A stretch of 64,000 bases of DNA from Oscillospiraceae bacterium (GCA_022846095.1 AP025583.1:1302001-1366000), one strand, 5' to 3'; shown: positions 32,248-41,016, counted from the first letter of the stretch. Numbers and translations are program-made. Notes: generated by a model not told the origin, from the letters alone.

Positions 32248-32276
32248 TTGACAAAAGCACCCTGTCCCGCTATAAT
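32248..32276 (+). promoter_or_regulatory. Consensus promoter of tRNA-Leu
   Basis: TTGACA (32248-32253) and TATAAT (32271-32276) at 17-base spacing, 35 bases before the mature tRNA end. Confidence 0.9.
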
Positions 32277-32311
32277 AATCTAGCGGCCTTTCCTTGAGGC
32301 CGCACAGCTAT

Positions 32312-32397
32312 GCGGATGTGCTGGAACTGGTAGACTGGCTAGCTTGAGGTGCTAGTGTCCCATGGACGTACGGGTTCGACTCCCGTCATCCGCACCA
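32312..32397 (+). tRNA. tRNA-Leu (GAG anticodon)
   Basis: An 86-base tRNA with an encoded CCA end. The acceptor stem GCGGATG pairs with CATCCGC, the anticodon stem TAGC/GCTA has loop TTGAGGT (anticodon GAG), there is a class II long variable arm, and the T-loop contains GGTTCGACTCC. The anticodon and long variable arm identify leucine. Confidence 0.95.
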
Positions 32398-32402
32398 CAT
32401 AA

Positions 32403-32444
32403 TATGCTTTAAAGTGGGAGCGATTGTTCCCACTTTAAAGCATA
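32403..32444 (+). terminator. Hairpin after tRNA-Leu
   Basis: TATGCTTTAAAGTGGGA (32403-32419) pairs perfectly with TCCCACTTTAAAGCATA (32428-32444). It lacks a T run but probably ends or processes the tRNA transcript. Confidence 0.65.
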
Positions 32445-32449
32445 GCATA

Positions 32450-32876
32450 TAGTAAAATTTACACCAGCAGTACCTACCGCTCTTGGCAAAGAGCTGTTCA
32501 CGGCCTTAATGTCTATTCAAAAACGGGGGCACAGGGATCCCGTTCGGCCTGTCCGTACGAGTTGGGCACCCAAGCTAAGCCTAGGGAGTAGTATTATATC
32601 ACCGCTGTCATAGGGATGGACATTGCCAAATGCCCCTTACTGCACTCGCACTTCGGCACAAATGTATCGAAGTTAAAAGCAAGCGTCTTACCCAGCGTGC
32701 AAAACTGGCCCTCGGACACCTTATCAGGGCGCCCACGGTGACTTTCGATCAGTCTGCTGGTCTGACGTACCACTTAATTTGTTTTCCTTGTGGTGGGTAC
32801 GTGTTTTTCAAGGTACCTGCTTGCCAGCCTGGCGCTGGCGAACGTCTCCGTTGTGGCTGCAGCGGAGGCGTTTTTT
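32450..32876 (+). ncRNA. Candidate structured non-coding RNA ending in a terminator
   Basis: No convincing protein is encoded here; the 95-codon frame inside it has no ribosome site and no recognisable family. The stretch is more AT-rich than most of the window and ends in a strong plus-strand intrinsic terminator: AACGTCTCCGTTG (32841-32853) pairs with CAGCGGAGGCGTT (32860-32872, two G-U pairs) and runs into six Ts. A hairpin TGCCAGC-CTGGC-GCTGGC lies just before it (32822-32838). A weak promoter (TTGTTC 32424-32429, TATAGT 32448-32453) could start it. I could not match it to tmRNA, RNase P, SRP or 6S RNA. Confidence 0.35.
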
Positions 32877-32964
32877 ATTTGGGCGCAAAACGCCGTGATA
32901 ATTTTATCATAACTTAGTGATTGTTGCAACCAAAATTTACATATTTACGATTTGATTTTTATGG

Positions 32965-33366
32965 CTACACGCGAGGGGTTACGCTGGGCTGCTCATAAGA
33001 TTTATCAAGTAACTCCCAAGATTCCTTTTCAGCTCTACAATAAGGACACTCCCCCTGTAACCACTCCATGAGATACTCTTTGCCGCAGCTCGGGCATGTG
33101 ATTGCATCCTGGCTCTTTCCTGCGTATTGCTGCATATGGCGTTGCAGCATGATGACCTGATATTGGGCTTGATGTTTGCAGACTAACGCAGCATGGTGAT
33201 CCCGTGCAAGCGCCACGACCTCCTGCCGGGACACGGAGATAGCCTGGTTCGACCGCGCCCTGCTTCCGGGCTTAACCCATCCAGACCTGGGCTGGTCATT
33301 ATACTTTTCCTCCAGGGCTTTAGCAGCTGCAAGTTCAGCGGCGATTTTCTTTTCTAAACCGTTCAT
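32965..33366 (-). CDS. Small zinc-ribbon protein, unknown function
   Basis: A 133-aa protein not recognised as a named family. The N-terminal half is helical and charged (EKKIAAELAAAKALEEKY). The C-terminal half carries a zinc ribbon, CPSCGKEYLMEWLQGECPYC. It lies in an AT-richer segment next to tRNA-Leu, beside a decayed regulator, which suggests residual mobile or accessory DNA. An AAAGAGGTG ribosome site precedes the ATG. Confidence 0.55.
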   Translation of the reverse strand: MNGLEKKIAAELAAAKALEEKYNDQPRSGWVKPGSRARSNQAISVSRQEVVALARDHHAALVCKHQAQYQVIMLQRHMQQYAGKSQDAITCPSCGKEYLMEWLQGECPYCRAEKESWELLDKSYEQPSVTPRV

Positions 33367-33467
33367 AGTACACCTCTTTTTTCCGACCGGGCTTGTGAGT
33401 TGTACATAATATCACTATAAATTGTGACATTGTTCGTGTATAATTAGCCAGAAAAGGTGGTGACATT

Positions 33468-33682
33468 ATGCCTATAAGTTATGTAAAATGATGAAGCTGT
33501 TTGAGGGTAGAGGGATAAACAGCTACACGGTGAAAAAAGATGGTGTGATGGGGCAAGCCACGTATAAAAAGATTCATGATGGTGGCCACATCGATACCCG
33601 CACCATTGAAAGCCTGTGCAGATACCTTCACTGACAGCCTGGAGACATAATGGAATATATCCCTGACGGAACGGACAAGTAG
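33468..33682 (+). pseudogene. Decayed XRE-family (Cro/C1 HTH) regulator
   Basis: The region matches the usual small XRE repressor (about 70 aa, MPISYxKLxKLF...GDIMEYIPD) but is broken twice. After MPISYVK the frame meets TGA and must shift to continue as MMKLFEGRGINSYTVKK. A second TGA replaces the Cys codon expected in LHCQPGDIMEY, near 33630. The rest (GHIDTRTIESLCRYLH) is well preserved, so decay is recent. There is no intact ORF. Confidence 0.75.
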
Positions 33683-33700
33683 AATGAAAAGACAAAAAAG

Positions 33701-33727
33701 GCCTGGAGCATGGTAACTGCTCCAGGC
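33701..33727. terminator. Terminator of the ECF/DUF4430 operon
   Basis: GCCTGGAGC (33701-33709) pairs with GCTCCAGGC (33719-33727). On the minus strand it is followed by a CTTTTTTG run, placing it about 70 bases after the stop of the ECF fusion gene. Confidence 0.85.
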
Positions 33728-33794
33728 TCTGCTTTATAATTTGTTATTTTAGCTGATTCTGTCCGGCGTTTCATCCGTGAGAGATTCGGGCGTC

Positions 33795-36437
33795 CTACTC
33801 CACCAGGCCGTATTTGACCTTGATGCGGTCCAGCTTTTCCAGCATGGGCTCCGCCGCGAACCAGAGGAAGAAGGCGGTGGCGGCGGCCTGGACGCAGTCC
33901 ATGAGGAAGCCGGAGATGTAGTACGCCAGAATGATGTTCCAGTTGATGGTATACGACCACATGAGGGCGGATGCCGGATTCATAATCCCGCCGTAGACGA
34001 CGATGGCCGCCAGCGCGCCGAAGGTGCACAGGGAGCCTCTGGTGCGGCGCAGCAGGCCCTTGCGGAAGAGCACGCCGGCCAGAAACCCGATGACGCCCAT
34101 GCTGAACATCTGCCACGGCGTCCACGGCCCCTGGCTGAGCATGACGTTGGAGAGCAGCATCGTCATGGCCCCCACCAGGAAGCCGGTCTCCCCGCCAAAG
34201 GCCACGCCCGCGATGATGCACAGCGCCATGACCGGCTTGAACTGCGGCAGCATAAAGAAGGCGGCGCGCCCCGCCACGCCGATGGCGCACAGTACGGCGA
34301 TGACCACCAGCTCCCGCGCCTGGGGCTTGCGTCCCTCGAAGATGAGGAAGAAGGGGAGCATACACTCCATCAGCACCAGAAGGGCGATAAAATAGTACTT
34401 TTTCCCGCCCAGGTAGTAGGTGCCCACAAAGAGCGTCAGCGGGACGAGCAGCAGGATCATGACGGCTGCGGCCACGGTCCGCCGGGAAAGCCTGCGCTTC
34501 CCCCTGGGGACCTGGGCCGTAACCGGCGGGCTGGAACGGCGGCTGATGGATAGGGTGAACACGAGCAGCGCCCCAATCAGCACGGCGTAAAGGCCCGCGT
34601 AGCCTCCCGCCAGGCCGGTCAGGCCCTCCGCGCCCACCAGCGCGGTCAGGTCGGTGAGGCCCATGGCCTGGACAAAGGCGGCGGCCGCCGCCGCGGCCGA
34701 CACCCCCGCAAGGGCCTTCCGCCAGAGGGGCAGCTTTCGGGGCTTCTCATCCGGGCTGCCGGAGGCGGGCGGGGGCAGGGGCGGGCAATCCTCCGGAAGC
34801 ATGGGCGCGGGGGGCAGCTCCCCGCCGCAGGCGGCGATCACGTCCTCGGCGGTGACGGCCTCGGGGATCAGGCCCCGAGCCATACGGTTGGCCGAGGTGG
34901 TGTAAAAGCTGTTGCCGGAGAAAAAGGCCCGGGGCGCCCCCTCGGCCACGATGCTTCCGTCGAAGAACAGTGCGCAGCGGTGGGCGTATTTGGCGCAGAA
35001 CTCAATGTCGTGGCTCACCATGAGCACGGCCACGCCCCGGTGTAGCAGGGTCTGAAGGATCTCGGCGAATACCTGCTTGAACTCCGCGTCCAGGCCCTTG
35101 GTGGGCTCGTCCAGCATGAGAATATCGGGGTCCAGCAGCAGCACCTTGGCCAGCGCCGCCCGCTGCTGCTCCCCGCCGGAGAGATCGTACGGGTGCCTGT
35201 CCAGCAGGCCCTCCAGGCGGCACAGGGCCACCGTCCGGGCGAGCTTGGCCTCCCGCGCCGCCGCCGCCCCGCGTCCGCCCTTGAGCAGCTCGGCCAGATC
35301 CTCCCGCAGGGTCTTTTTCACAAAGAGGGTCTGCGGGTTCTGAGGGAGCACCCCCACCCGGCCCTCCGCCCTAAATTCCCCGCGGTAGGGGGCCTTCAGC
35401 CCGGAGAGCAGCTTGAGGCTGGTGGTTTTGCCCGTGCCGTTGCCGCCCAGCAGCGCCAGGAACTCCCCCCGCTCCAGGGTGAGGGACAGGCCCTTTACCA
35501 CGTCCGGCAGCTCCTTTTCGTAGCGGAACCAGAGATCGGCGGCCCGGAGGGCCGTCCCGCCAGGGTAAACGCGGGGGGCCGCCGGGGGCGGCTCCTCCAG
35601 CGCCCGACCCGCCGCGTAGGCCGTGAGCCAGTCCCGCCCCTCCCGCACCGTGACGGGGCAGGGGGCGGCGTTTTCCACCGCGGCCCACACCCGCATGGGG
35701 GTGGGCATGGACAGGAACATGGCGTGCCCCGCGTGCCTGAGCGCCGCGCCCACCTCGCCGGGCCTGCCCGTGCAGAGCAGCCGCCCCCGGTCCATGACCG
35801 CCACCCGCCCGGCCAGGGGGAAGGCGTCCTCCAGCCGGTGCTCCGTGAGCAGGATCGTGGTGCCTAATTCCCGGTTGATTCTGCCCAGGGTGGCCAGGAA
35901 GTCCGCGGCCGCGATGGGGTCGAGCTGGCTGGTGGGTTCGTCCAGGATCAGCACGCTGGGCTGCATGGCCATGATGGAGGCCAGGTTCAGCAGCTGCTTC
36001 TGCCCGCCGGAGAGGTCGGCCACGTTCTGATAAAACCAGGCCTGGATGCCGAAAAAGGAGGCCATCTCCGCCACCCGGCGGCGGATGGTGGGGGTGTCGC
36101 AGCCCAGGCTCTCCAGCCCGAAGGCCAGCTCGTGCCACACCTTGTCGGTGGCAATCTGGTTTTCCGGGGACTGCTGCACAAAGCCGATACGGGCGCTCTG
36201 CACCCGCTGGCCGAGCTCCTCCAGGGGTGTCCCCTCGAATAGGATCTCCCCCGTGCGCGCGCCGTGGGGGGCCAGCGCGGTTTTGAGCTGGCGCAGCAGG
36301 GTGGATTTTCCGCTGCCGGACGGTCCGCACAGCACCAGGAACTCCCCCTGCGCCACGGTGAGCGTCAGATCGTCAACGGCCCTGACCGTCTGCTCCGGGT
36401 AGGTGAAGCTCAGATTTGTGATTGCAAACGCGTCCAT
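33795..36437 (-). CDS. ECF transporter fusion: two ATPase domains plus S component (probable corrinoid importer)
   Basis: An 880-aa fusion. Domain 1 (about 1-275) is an EcfA ATPase with Walker A GPSGSGKST, signature LSGGQKQLL and LILDEPTSQLD. Domain 2 (about 315-560) is a second EcfA with GGNGTGKTT, LSGGEQQRAAL and LMLDEPTKGLD. Residues about 590-660 form a Pro-rich linker and a membrane pair. The C-terminal ~250 residues are an integral-membrane S component with a CbrT-like look (ELVVIAVLCAIGVAGRAAFFMLPQFKPV, GVAFGGETGFLVGAMTMLLSN, MNPASALMWSY). Fusing A, A' and S is unusual; they are normally separate. EcfT is encoded immediately upstream, overlapping by 28 bases. Cobalamin-riboswitch control and DUF4430 neighbours point to cobalamin or another corrinoid as substrate (inference). 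Confidence 0.88.
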   Translation of the reverse strand: MDAFAITNLSFTYPEQTVRAVDDLTLTVAQGEFLVLCGPSGSGKSTLLRQLKTALAPHGARTGEILFEGTPLEELGQRVQSARIGFVQQSPENQIATDKVWHELAFGLESLGCDTPTIRRRVAEMASFFGIQAWFYQNVADLSGGQKQLLNLASIMAMQPSVLILDEPTSQLDPIAAADFLATLGRINRELGTTILLTEHRLEDAFPLAGRVAVMDRGRLLCTGRPGEVGAALRHAGHAMFLSMPTPMRVWAAVENAAPCPVTVREGRDWLTAYAAGRALEEPPPAAPRVYPGGTALRAADLWFRYEKELPDVVKGLSLTLERGEFLALLGGNGTGKTTSLKLLSGLKAPYRGEFRAEGRVGVLPQNPQTLFVKKTLREDLAELLKGGRGAAAAREAKLARTVALCRLEGLLDRHPYDLSGGEQQRAALAKVLLLDPDILMLDEPTKGLDAEFKQVFAEILQTLLHRGVAVLMVSHDIEFCAKYAHRCALFFDGSIVAEGAPRAFFSGNSFYTTSANRMARGLIPEAVTAEDVIAACGGELPPAPMLPEDCPPLPPPASGSPDEKPRKLPLWRKALAGVSAAAAAAAFVQAMGLTDLTALVGAEGLTGLAGGYAGLYAVLIGALLVFTLSISRRSSPPVTAQVPRGKRRLSRRTVAAAVMILLLVPLTLFVGTYYLGGKKYYFIALLVLMECMLPFFLIFEGRKPQARELVVIAVLCAIGVAGRAAFFMLPQFKPVMALCIIAGVAFGGETGFLVGAMTMLLSNVMLSQGPWTPWQMFSMGVIGFLAGVLFRKGLLRRTRGSLCTFGALAAIVVYGGIMNPASALMWSYTINWNIILAYYISGFLMDCVQAAATAFFLWFAAEPMLEKLDRIKVKYGLVE

Positions 36438-37306
36438 GTGCGATCCTCTCTTACATTCAGGATAACCGGCGTCAGGCACAGCGCCAGGTAGCAAAGCTGG
36501 AACATGGCCCCCAGCGGCGTGGGCGCGGCCCCCTTGGCCGTGGGGTAGTATCGCCAGTACAGCCCTCCCGCCAGCACACCGGAGAGCACGAACACCCCGC
36601 AGAACAGCAGCCACCCCAGCGCGGCCCGGTCCCGGTTGTCGAAGCGGTAGATGGAAAAGGCGGTGCGCCCCGGAAGGCCGTAACCCCGGCCCTTCATGGA
36701 GTCCGCCGTCTCGATGGCGTTCTCCAGTGCCCATGTGACCATGATGGACAGGATGGTCACGCCGTTTTTCGCCCGCCGGAGTAACCCGCCCTCGGACACG
36801 TCCCGCCCCACGCACCGCTGGGCCTCGGCCACCGTCCGCAGCTGGGCGCGGAACCTGGGGACAAACCGCAGCGCCATGGACAGCACCAGCGACAGCGCCG
36901 GGATGACCCGGCCGAACAGGTACACGAATTTGTCCGAGGTCATCACCGCCGTGTAGCAGGAAAACCAGGTGATTACGGCGGCCAGCATGGCCGCCGCCGC
37001 CAGACCATACAGAATACTCTCCAGCGTCAGCGGGTTGCCCGAGGGCAGGTAGGTCAAAAGCGTCGCCCCCTCGTGGTTGAACGCCGGGTTGAGCAGCGCG
37101 GCCATCAGCATCATGGGCAGCAGGAACAGCAGGCTGAAGCGCACGGCCCTGCGCCCGTTGAGGTAGATGGAATAGGCCAGCGCGCCGGCCAGGGAAATGA
37201 GCAGCGAGGCCGGGTGCATCAGGCACATTGTGTAGGCCAGCACCAGGGCGAAGTATAAAAAGTTGACGAGCGGGTGGTAGCTGGAAAAGGTGTCCCTGCC
37301 GCGCAT
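36410..37306 (-). CDS. ecfT: ECF transporter transmembrane subunit EcfT
   Basis: A 298-aa polytopic membrane protein with about six helices and the long cytoplasmic coupling helices of EcfT: ALRFVPRFRAQLRTVAEAQRC and ADSMKGRGYG, which contains the conserved Arg-Gly motif that inserts into the EcfA subunits. It bridges the two ATPase domains and the S domain supplied by the downstream fusion protein. The ATG has GAGGTGAGG upstream and lies about 30 bases after the DUF4430 gene. Confidence 0.92.
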   Translation of the reverse strand: MRGRDTFSSYHPLVNFLYFALVLAYTMCLMHPASLLISLAGALAYSIYLNGRRAVRFSLLFLLPMMLMAALLNPAFNHEGATLLTYLPSGNPLTLESILYGLAAAAMLAAVITWFSCYTAVMTSDKFVYLFGRVIPALSLVLSMALRFVPRFRAQLRTVAEAQRCVGRDVSEGGLLRRAKNGVTILSIMVTWALENAIETADSMKGRGYGLPGRTAFSIYRFDNRDRAALGWLLFCGVFVLSGVLAGGLYWRYYPTAKGAAPTPLGAMFQLCYLALCLTPVILNVREDRTWTRLQSQI

Positions 37307-37335
37307 ATCCTCACCTCCTGACGGCGCCCGCGGCC

Positions 37336-38310
37336 CTATCCGCCCACGGCGGCATAGCCGCCCACGTCAACCCCCAGGTCGCAGGTGTACACCCACTCCA
37401 CCACGTCCCCCTCCCGGAGCTGGTAGCGGGAGCAGCCGTAGTTGGGGAACCACCCGTTGACCTTGTACATCCAGCCGGAGAGCTCGCCGCAGTCGAACTC
37501 ATAGAGGTTGTGGATGCCCTCGATATAGGCGGAGTTGTAGATGGGGGTGTTCTCGAATTCCATGTGGATTTTCGCCTTTTTCATCTCGCGCTGGAGTACG
37601 TTGAACACGCTTTCCCCCTCGTAGAAGGTGACGGTGGTGGCGGGGAAGATGACGCCGTCCTCCGGCACCAGCTCCTCCTTTTCGGGGTCCAGCCAGTCCA
37701 TGTTGTCCAGGATGGTGGCGCAGGACACGGACAGCGTGCAGGTATACGCCGTGTCGGAGATCTCCGCGTCCTGCGGCTCCACCGGCACCGGCTTGCCCTC
37801 GGGCACCGGGTCGGTGAGGTAGCGGTCCTTCCCCGTGCCGGGGTCAATCGCCATGCCCTGGGACTGGGAGTAGTCCGCGTCGCCCCGCTCGACCCCGGGC
37901 GAGGAGCCTCCCGCGATGGCCGCCGCGGCCGCCAGCTTTTCATCCGCCGTCATACCGCCCTCAAGGCCGCCGGGCCGGGACTCCAGGCCCGACGTGGGTT
38001 GGGGGCTCTCCGCCGGGGCGGAGGCGGCTGGGGCGGGGGTGTCCGCGGGGGCCTGGGAGGGGGGCGCCGGGGCGGCCGTGGGCTCCGGCGTGCGGGTCTC
38101 CTCCGCGGGCGCGGAGGGCGCGGGGGTGGACGAGGCCGGCGCGCCCGGGGTGGGGGCCGCGTTGGCTGTGGGCGAGGGGGCGGCCGCCTGGGGCGGCGGG
38201 TCAACCGTCCAGCCCTGAAGGCCGGGGGCACTGCCGCCGTACCAGAACGCGCCGACCAAGATGACCAGGACGGCCAGCGCCCCGATCAGCTTTCCTTTCG
38301 TGAGCTTCAT
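37336..38310 (-). CDS. Membrane-anchored DUF4430 protein (transcobalamin beta-domain-like)
   Basis: A 324-aa protein. One N-terminal transmembrane helix (KLIGALAVLVILVGAFWYGG) is followed by a Pro/Ala/Ser-rich spacer (about 35-115) long enough to cross the cell wall. The C-terminal ~150 residues are a DUF4430 domain: VTFYEGESVFNVLQREM, then CGELSGWMYKVNGWFPNYGCSRYQLREGDVVEWVYT. Pfam relates this domain to the C-terminal beta domain of transcobalamin and intrinsic factor. It lies next to ecfT and the ECF fusion and just downstream of a toroid protein that resembles the other half of transcobalamin, so it is probably a corrinoid-handling receptor at the membrane (inference). Four cysteines may form disulfides. 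Confidence 0.85.
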   Translation of the reverse strand: MKLTKGKLIGALAVLVILVGAFWYGGSAPGLQGWTVDPPPQAAAPSPTANAAPTPGAPASSTPAPSAPAEETRTPEPTAAPAPPSQAPADTPAPAASAPAESPQPTSGLESRPGGLEGGMTADEKLAAAAAIAGGSSPGVERGDADYSQSQGMAIDPGTGKDRYLTDPVPEGKPVPVEPQDAEISDTAYTCTLSVSCATILDNMDWLDPEKEELVPEDGVIFPATTVTFYEGESVFNVLQREMKKAKIHMEFENTPIYNSAYIEGIHNLYEFDCGELSGWMYKVNGWFPNYGCSRYQLREGDVVEWVYTCDLGVDVGGYAAVGG

Positions 38311-38618
38311 GCCTGCGCCTCACCGTCCCCCCAGGGGGTGTACAGGCAGTAGGCCGGGCAGAGCTCACCCATATAGATCCACACGTTCTCCCCCATCTCG
38401 ATCGGCTGGGAGAAGGTGAGGTTGGGGATAAAGAGCTTCAGGGTCGTGCGCTTCAGGCCCTTGATGTTCAGGCCCTCCGCCGTGGGCGCGTCCCGGAATT
38501 GCGCCACCCGCTGCGCCAGATCCGCGATGCCCAGCTCCCGGGCCAGGCGGGGCAGGACCTCGTCCTCCCGGCAGTAGACCACGTTGTCGGAGTTTTTCAG
38601 CCAGTTAATATTCAGCAT
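38307..38618 (-). CDS. Small protein of unknown function in the corrinoid operon
   Basis: A 103-aa protein with no recognised family. It starts MLNINWLKNSDNVVYCRED, has a short helical middle (LARELGIADLAQRVAQF) and a strand-rich C-terminus (TLKLFIPNLTFSQP, WIYMGELCPAYCLY). It has no signal peptide and is likely cytoplasmic. It overlaps the DUF4430 gene by four bases and follows the toroid-SLH gene by 14 bases. Its conserved place between two surface proteins suggests a role in this system, but none can be named. Confidence 0.7.
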   Translation of the reverse strand: MLNINWLKNSDNVVYCREDEVLPRLARELGIADLAQRVAQFRDAPTAEGLNIKGLKRTTLKLFIPNLTFSQPIEMGENVWIYMGELCPAYCLYTPWGDGEAQA

Positions 38619-38632
38619 GGTGCGGTTCCCCC

Positions 38633-40300
38633 TTACAATAAATTCGCGCTTCCCAGCAGGTTAAAGACCATCTGGGCCACCTCGCAGCGCTTGATGGCCG
38701 CCGCGGGCCGGATCTCCAGCTCGCTCTGGTCCAGAATGTTCTCCTGGTAGCAGAAGGCCAGCCCCTCCCGCGCCCACTGGGCGGTGCTCACGTAGTCGGT
38801 GAACTGGGCCAGCACGTCCCGGATGGCCCCCGTGTCCATCGCGGTGTCCATCCCGCACAGCCCGGCGGCCCGGGCCACCATTACGGCGGCCTCCTGCCGG
38901 CTGATGGTGCCGTCGGGATGGAACGCGGCGCCGTCCCCGGTGCCGGTGACGATGCCGTAGGCGTGGGCCGTCCCCACATACCCGGCGTACCAGACCCCGG
39001 AGGGCACGTCGCTAAATTGGGAGGAGGCCTGGGGCTCCAGCCCCAGGGCCTTGACGATGATGGCGGCAAACTCGCAGCGGGTCATATTCCCATCGGGGTC
39101 GAAGCGCCCGTCGCTTTTGCCGCTGAGGATGCCCCGGGCGGCCAGGGCCTCGATGGCGGGCTGGTTTCTGTGGGCGTTTACGCCGGTGACGTCCGGGAAG
39201 GTGGCCTCCCTGTCCGTGATGGGCATGGACCGAACGTCGGGATCTTTGCCCACCAGCCCCTCGCCGGGCTTCGGCCCGGCCAGCGCGCCGGAGATGACCA
39301 GGGAATCCCCCATGCGGTACAGGCTGCTGCGCCCGTCCTGCAGGCGCTGGGCCGCGATCAGGCCGTAAAAGGCCTGCTCGGACGCCATCTGGTTGGAACC
39401 GCCGCCGCCGGCGGTGTGCAGGAAGCCCTTCCCGGGCAGGTAGAAGGTCATCAGGTTATCCAGCATGGTCTTCCCGTTTTTCACGAAGCGGGCGTCGTCC
39501 AGCGGGATCCCCAGCTCGCACAGGGCCACGATCATCTGCACGCAGCTCTCGGAGTTGGTGGTGCCCCAGCTGGCGTACCCCGCGCCGGCGTCCTGTTGCA
39601 GGGACATGCACGTGAGCGCCTCCTCCGAGGCCTTGGCCACCGCGGGCTGGTCCTGGTACTTGGCCAGGGCCTGCAGCGCCATGCCCGTGATGTCCGGGTC
39701 CGACACGCCGTCCCCGCTGCCCGCCGCCGCCGTGCCGCCGAAGAGGCTCCAGCCGCCGTCGGGGAGCTGGCAGTCCAGGATGCGGTCGATGTACAGCTGG
39801 CGGGTGGCCTGGGTGGCGGCGTCCGGGTTCTCCGGGATGGGGTAGTCCTTGGAATCCAGGGCGATCAGCGCCCAGATGGGGCCGTTGAGGCCCTGGGCGA
39901 TGGTCCGCTCATAGTCCCCCAGCGGCTTGGTGAGGTCGTAGCCCGCCACGTCTCGCGCGTCCTTGCCGATGGACGAGAGGGCCACGATGACGCGGGAGTA
40001 CTCGGTGTACTTCTTGTCGTGCAGCTCGCCGCCGCAGGCCTTGACGTAGTTTTCCACGGTGGCGTAATAGCGCTGGTAGTACGCCTCCGGGACCTCGTAG
40101 CCGCTCCGGGCCAGGCCCAACACCGCCCACTCGCCCCCGATGGAGCCCACCTGGGGGTCCTGGACGGTCCGGTACATGTAGGCCGCGGTGTCCTCGATGG
40201 CCGCGTCCAGCGTGTCGTCCGCCACCGCGGCGGCGCCGTTCCCCAGCGCCAGGAAAAGCGCCAGGATCAGCGCCAGGCACCGCTTAAGCTTCACATTCAT
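38633..40300 (-). CDS. SLH-anchored alpha/alpha-toroid protein (transcobalamin alpha-domain-like)
   Basis: A 555-aa secreted protein. Residues 1-27 are a signal peptide. Residues about 30-330 form an alpha/alpha toroid of the prenyltransferase/squalene-cyclase repeat type (LDCQLPDGGWSLFGG, SDPDITGMALQALAKYQDQ, GYASWGTTNSESCVQMIVALCELGI), the fold also used by the alpha domain of intrinsic factor and transcobalamin. Residues about 370-555 are three SLH repeats (FPDVTGVNAHRNQPAIEALAA; FSDVPSGVWYAGYV; FTDYVSTAQWAREGLAF), which bind secondary cell-wall polymer. It is therefore surface displayed. No catalytic DxDD motif is seen, so a binding role is likely. The separate DUF4430 protein downstream could supply the second half of a corrinoid clamp (inference). 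Confidence 0.85.
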   Translation of the reverse strand: MNVKLKRCLALILALFLALGNGAAAVADDTLDAAIEDTAAYMYRTVQDPQVGSIGGEWAVLGLARSGYEVPEAYYQRYYATVENYVKACGGELHDKKYTEYSRVIVALSSIGKDARDVAGYDLTKPLGDYERTIAQGLNGPIWALIALDSKDYPIPENPDAATQATRQLYIDRILDCQLPDGGWSLFGGTAAAGSGDGVSDPDITGMALQALAKYQDQPAVAKASEEALTCMSLQQDAGAGYASWGTTNSESCVQMIVALCELGIPLDDARFVKNGKTMLDNLMTFYLPGKGFLHTAGGGGSNQMASEQAFYGLIAAQRLQDGRSSLYRMGDSLVISGALAGPKPGEGLVGKDPDVRSMPITDREATFPDVTGVNAHRNQPAIEALAARGILSGKSDGRFDPDGNMTRCEFAAIIVKALGLEPQASSQFSDVPSGVWYAGYVGTAHAYGIVTGTGDGAAFHPDGTISRQEAAVMVARAAGLCGMDTAMDTGAIRDVLAQFTDYVSTAQWAREGLAFCYQENILDQSELEIRPAAAIKRCEVAQMVFNLLGSANLL

Positions 40301-40991
40301 AGTCCGCCTCCTGTTCTAAATCCGGCAGCGCCATGCCCCGGCGCTGCGCCGCCCAGTATTTCTTCATGTGCCGCAGCGCCTCCTTGCGCAGCACGGGCAC
40401 GCCCAGCAGGCGCATCCCCCTGTCCCAGGTACAGCCCGCCCGCGCCAGCAGCTGCCTGAATTCGGCGGGCGCCTGATCCTCCGACAGGGGGCAGCGCCTG
40501 TGCCGGATCCGGGCGCAGAACTCCTCCAGCGTCTGTAATTCCGCCTGTGTGGGCGCGTAGTTCCGCCCGCCGCAGTACGCGATCAGTTCCTGCGGCGCGA
40601 CCCGCTCCGGCCAGTCGGCCGGCCAGTTGACCTCGTCCCGCCGCTGCTTCCAGCGGGCCCTGGCCTTCCAGCAGACGTCCCGGGCGGTGCCGAAGCGCTC
40701 CTTCAGGTACCAGCAGTAGACGCAGTAGACCTGATCCAGCCTGGGCTTGTGGCCGGGGTGGTCCATGGTCCGCAGCACCGGCTCCAGCAGCGCCTCGTCG
40801 GAAAAGCTCCTGTAGACCTGCCGGCCCACGGGGCGCTTGGGGGCAAAGAAGGGGAAGAGGGCCTCGTCGATGTGCCCCAAATCCCCTCCGGGGGCCCCGG
40901 CCTCCGCGGCCAGCTCCGCAAGCCACTGCCGGTACCCCTCCAGCTCCTTTGGGGATAAGATTTTCTCCTGGTTTTTGCACGCGGCCTGCAT
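40284..40991 (-). CDS. Homing-endonuclease-repeat-like protein
   Basis: A 235-aa cytoplasmic protein. The segment GRQVYRSFSDEALLEPVLR and the following VYCVYCWYLKERFGTARDV align with GRALYASYSDGELAGLLR and FLFYRTYLKRRFGTWPAAL of the protein at 48122-49180, so the two are paralogues. Both show repeats resembling the homing-endonuclease-associated (HNH_repeat) module, but no nuclease active site is visible here. ATG at 40991 is chosen (GAGGAG eight bases upstream) over a GTG at 41000. It overlaps the toroid gene by 17 bases. A terminator hairpin lies just upstream, so its expression may be attenuated. Function unknown. Confidence 0.65.
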   Translation of the reverse strand: MQAACKNQEKILSPKELEGYRQWLAELAAEAGAPGGDLGHIDEALFPFFAPKRPVGRQVYRSFSDEALLEPVLRTMDHPGHKPRLDQVYCVYCWYLKERFGTARDVCWKARARWKQRRDEVNWPADWPERVAPQELIAYCGGRNYAPTQAELQTLEEFCARIRHRRCPLSEDQAPAEFRQLLARAGCTWDRGMRLLGVPVLRKEALRHMKKYWAAQRRGMALPDLEQEADYECEA

Positions 40992-41016
40992 AAACCTCAC
41001 TCCTCTTGCTGAAAAA

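Noticed and set aside
32630-32917. 95-codon plus-strand frame after tRNA-Leu
   Set aside because: It runs through an intrinsic terminator, has no ribosome site and no recognisable family.
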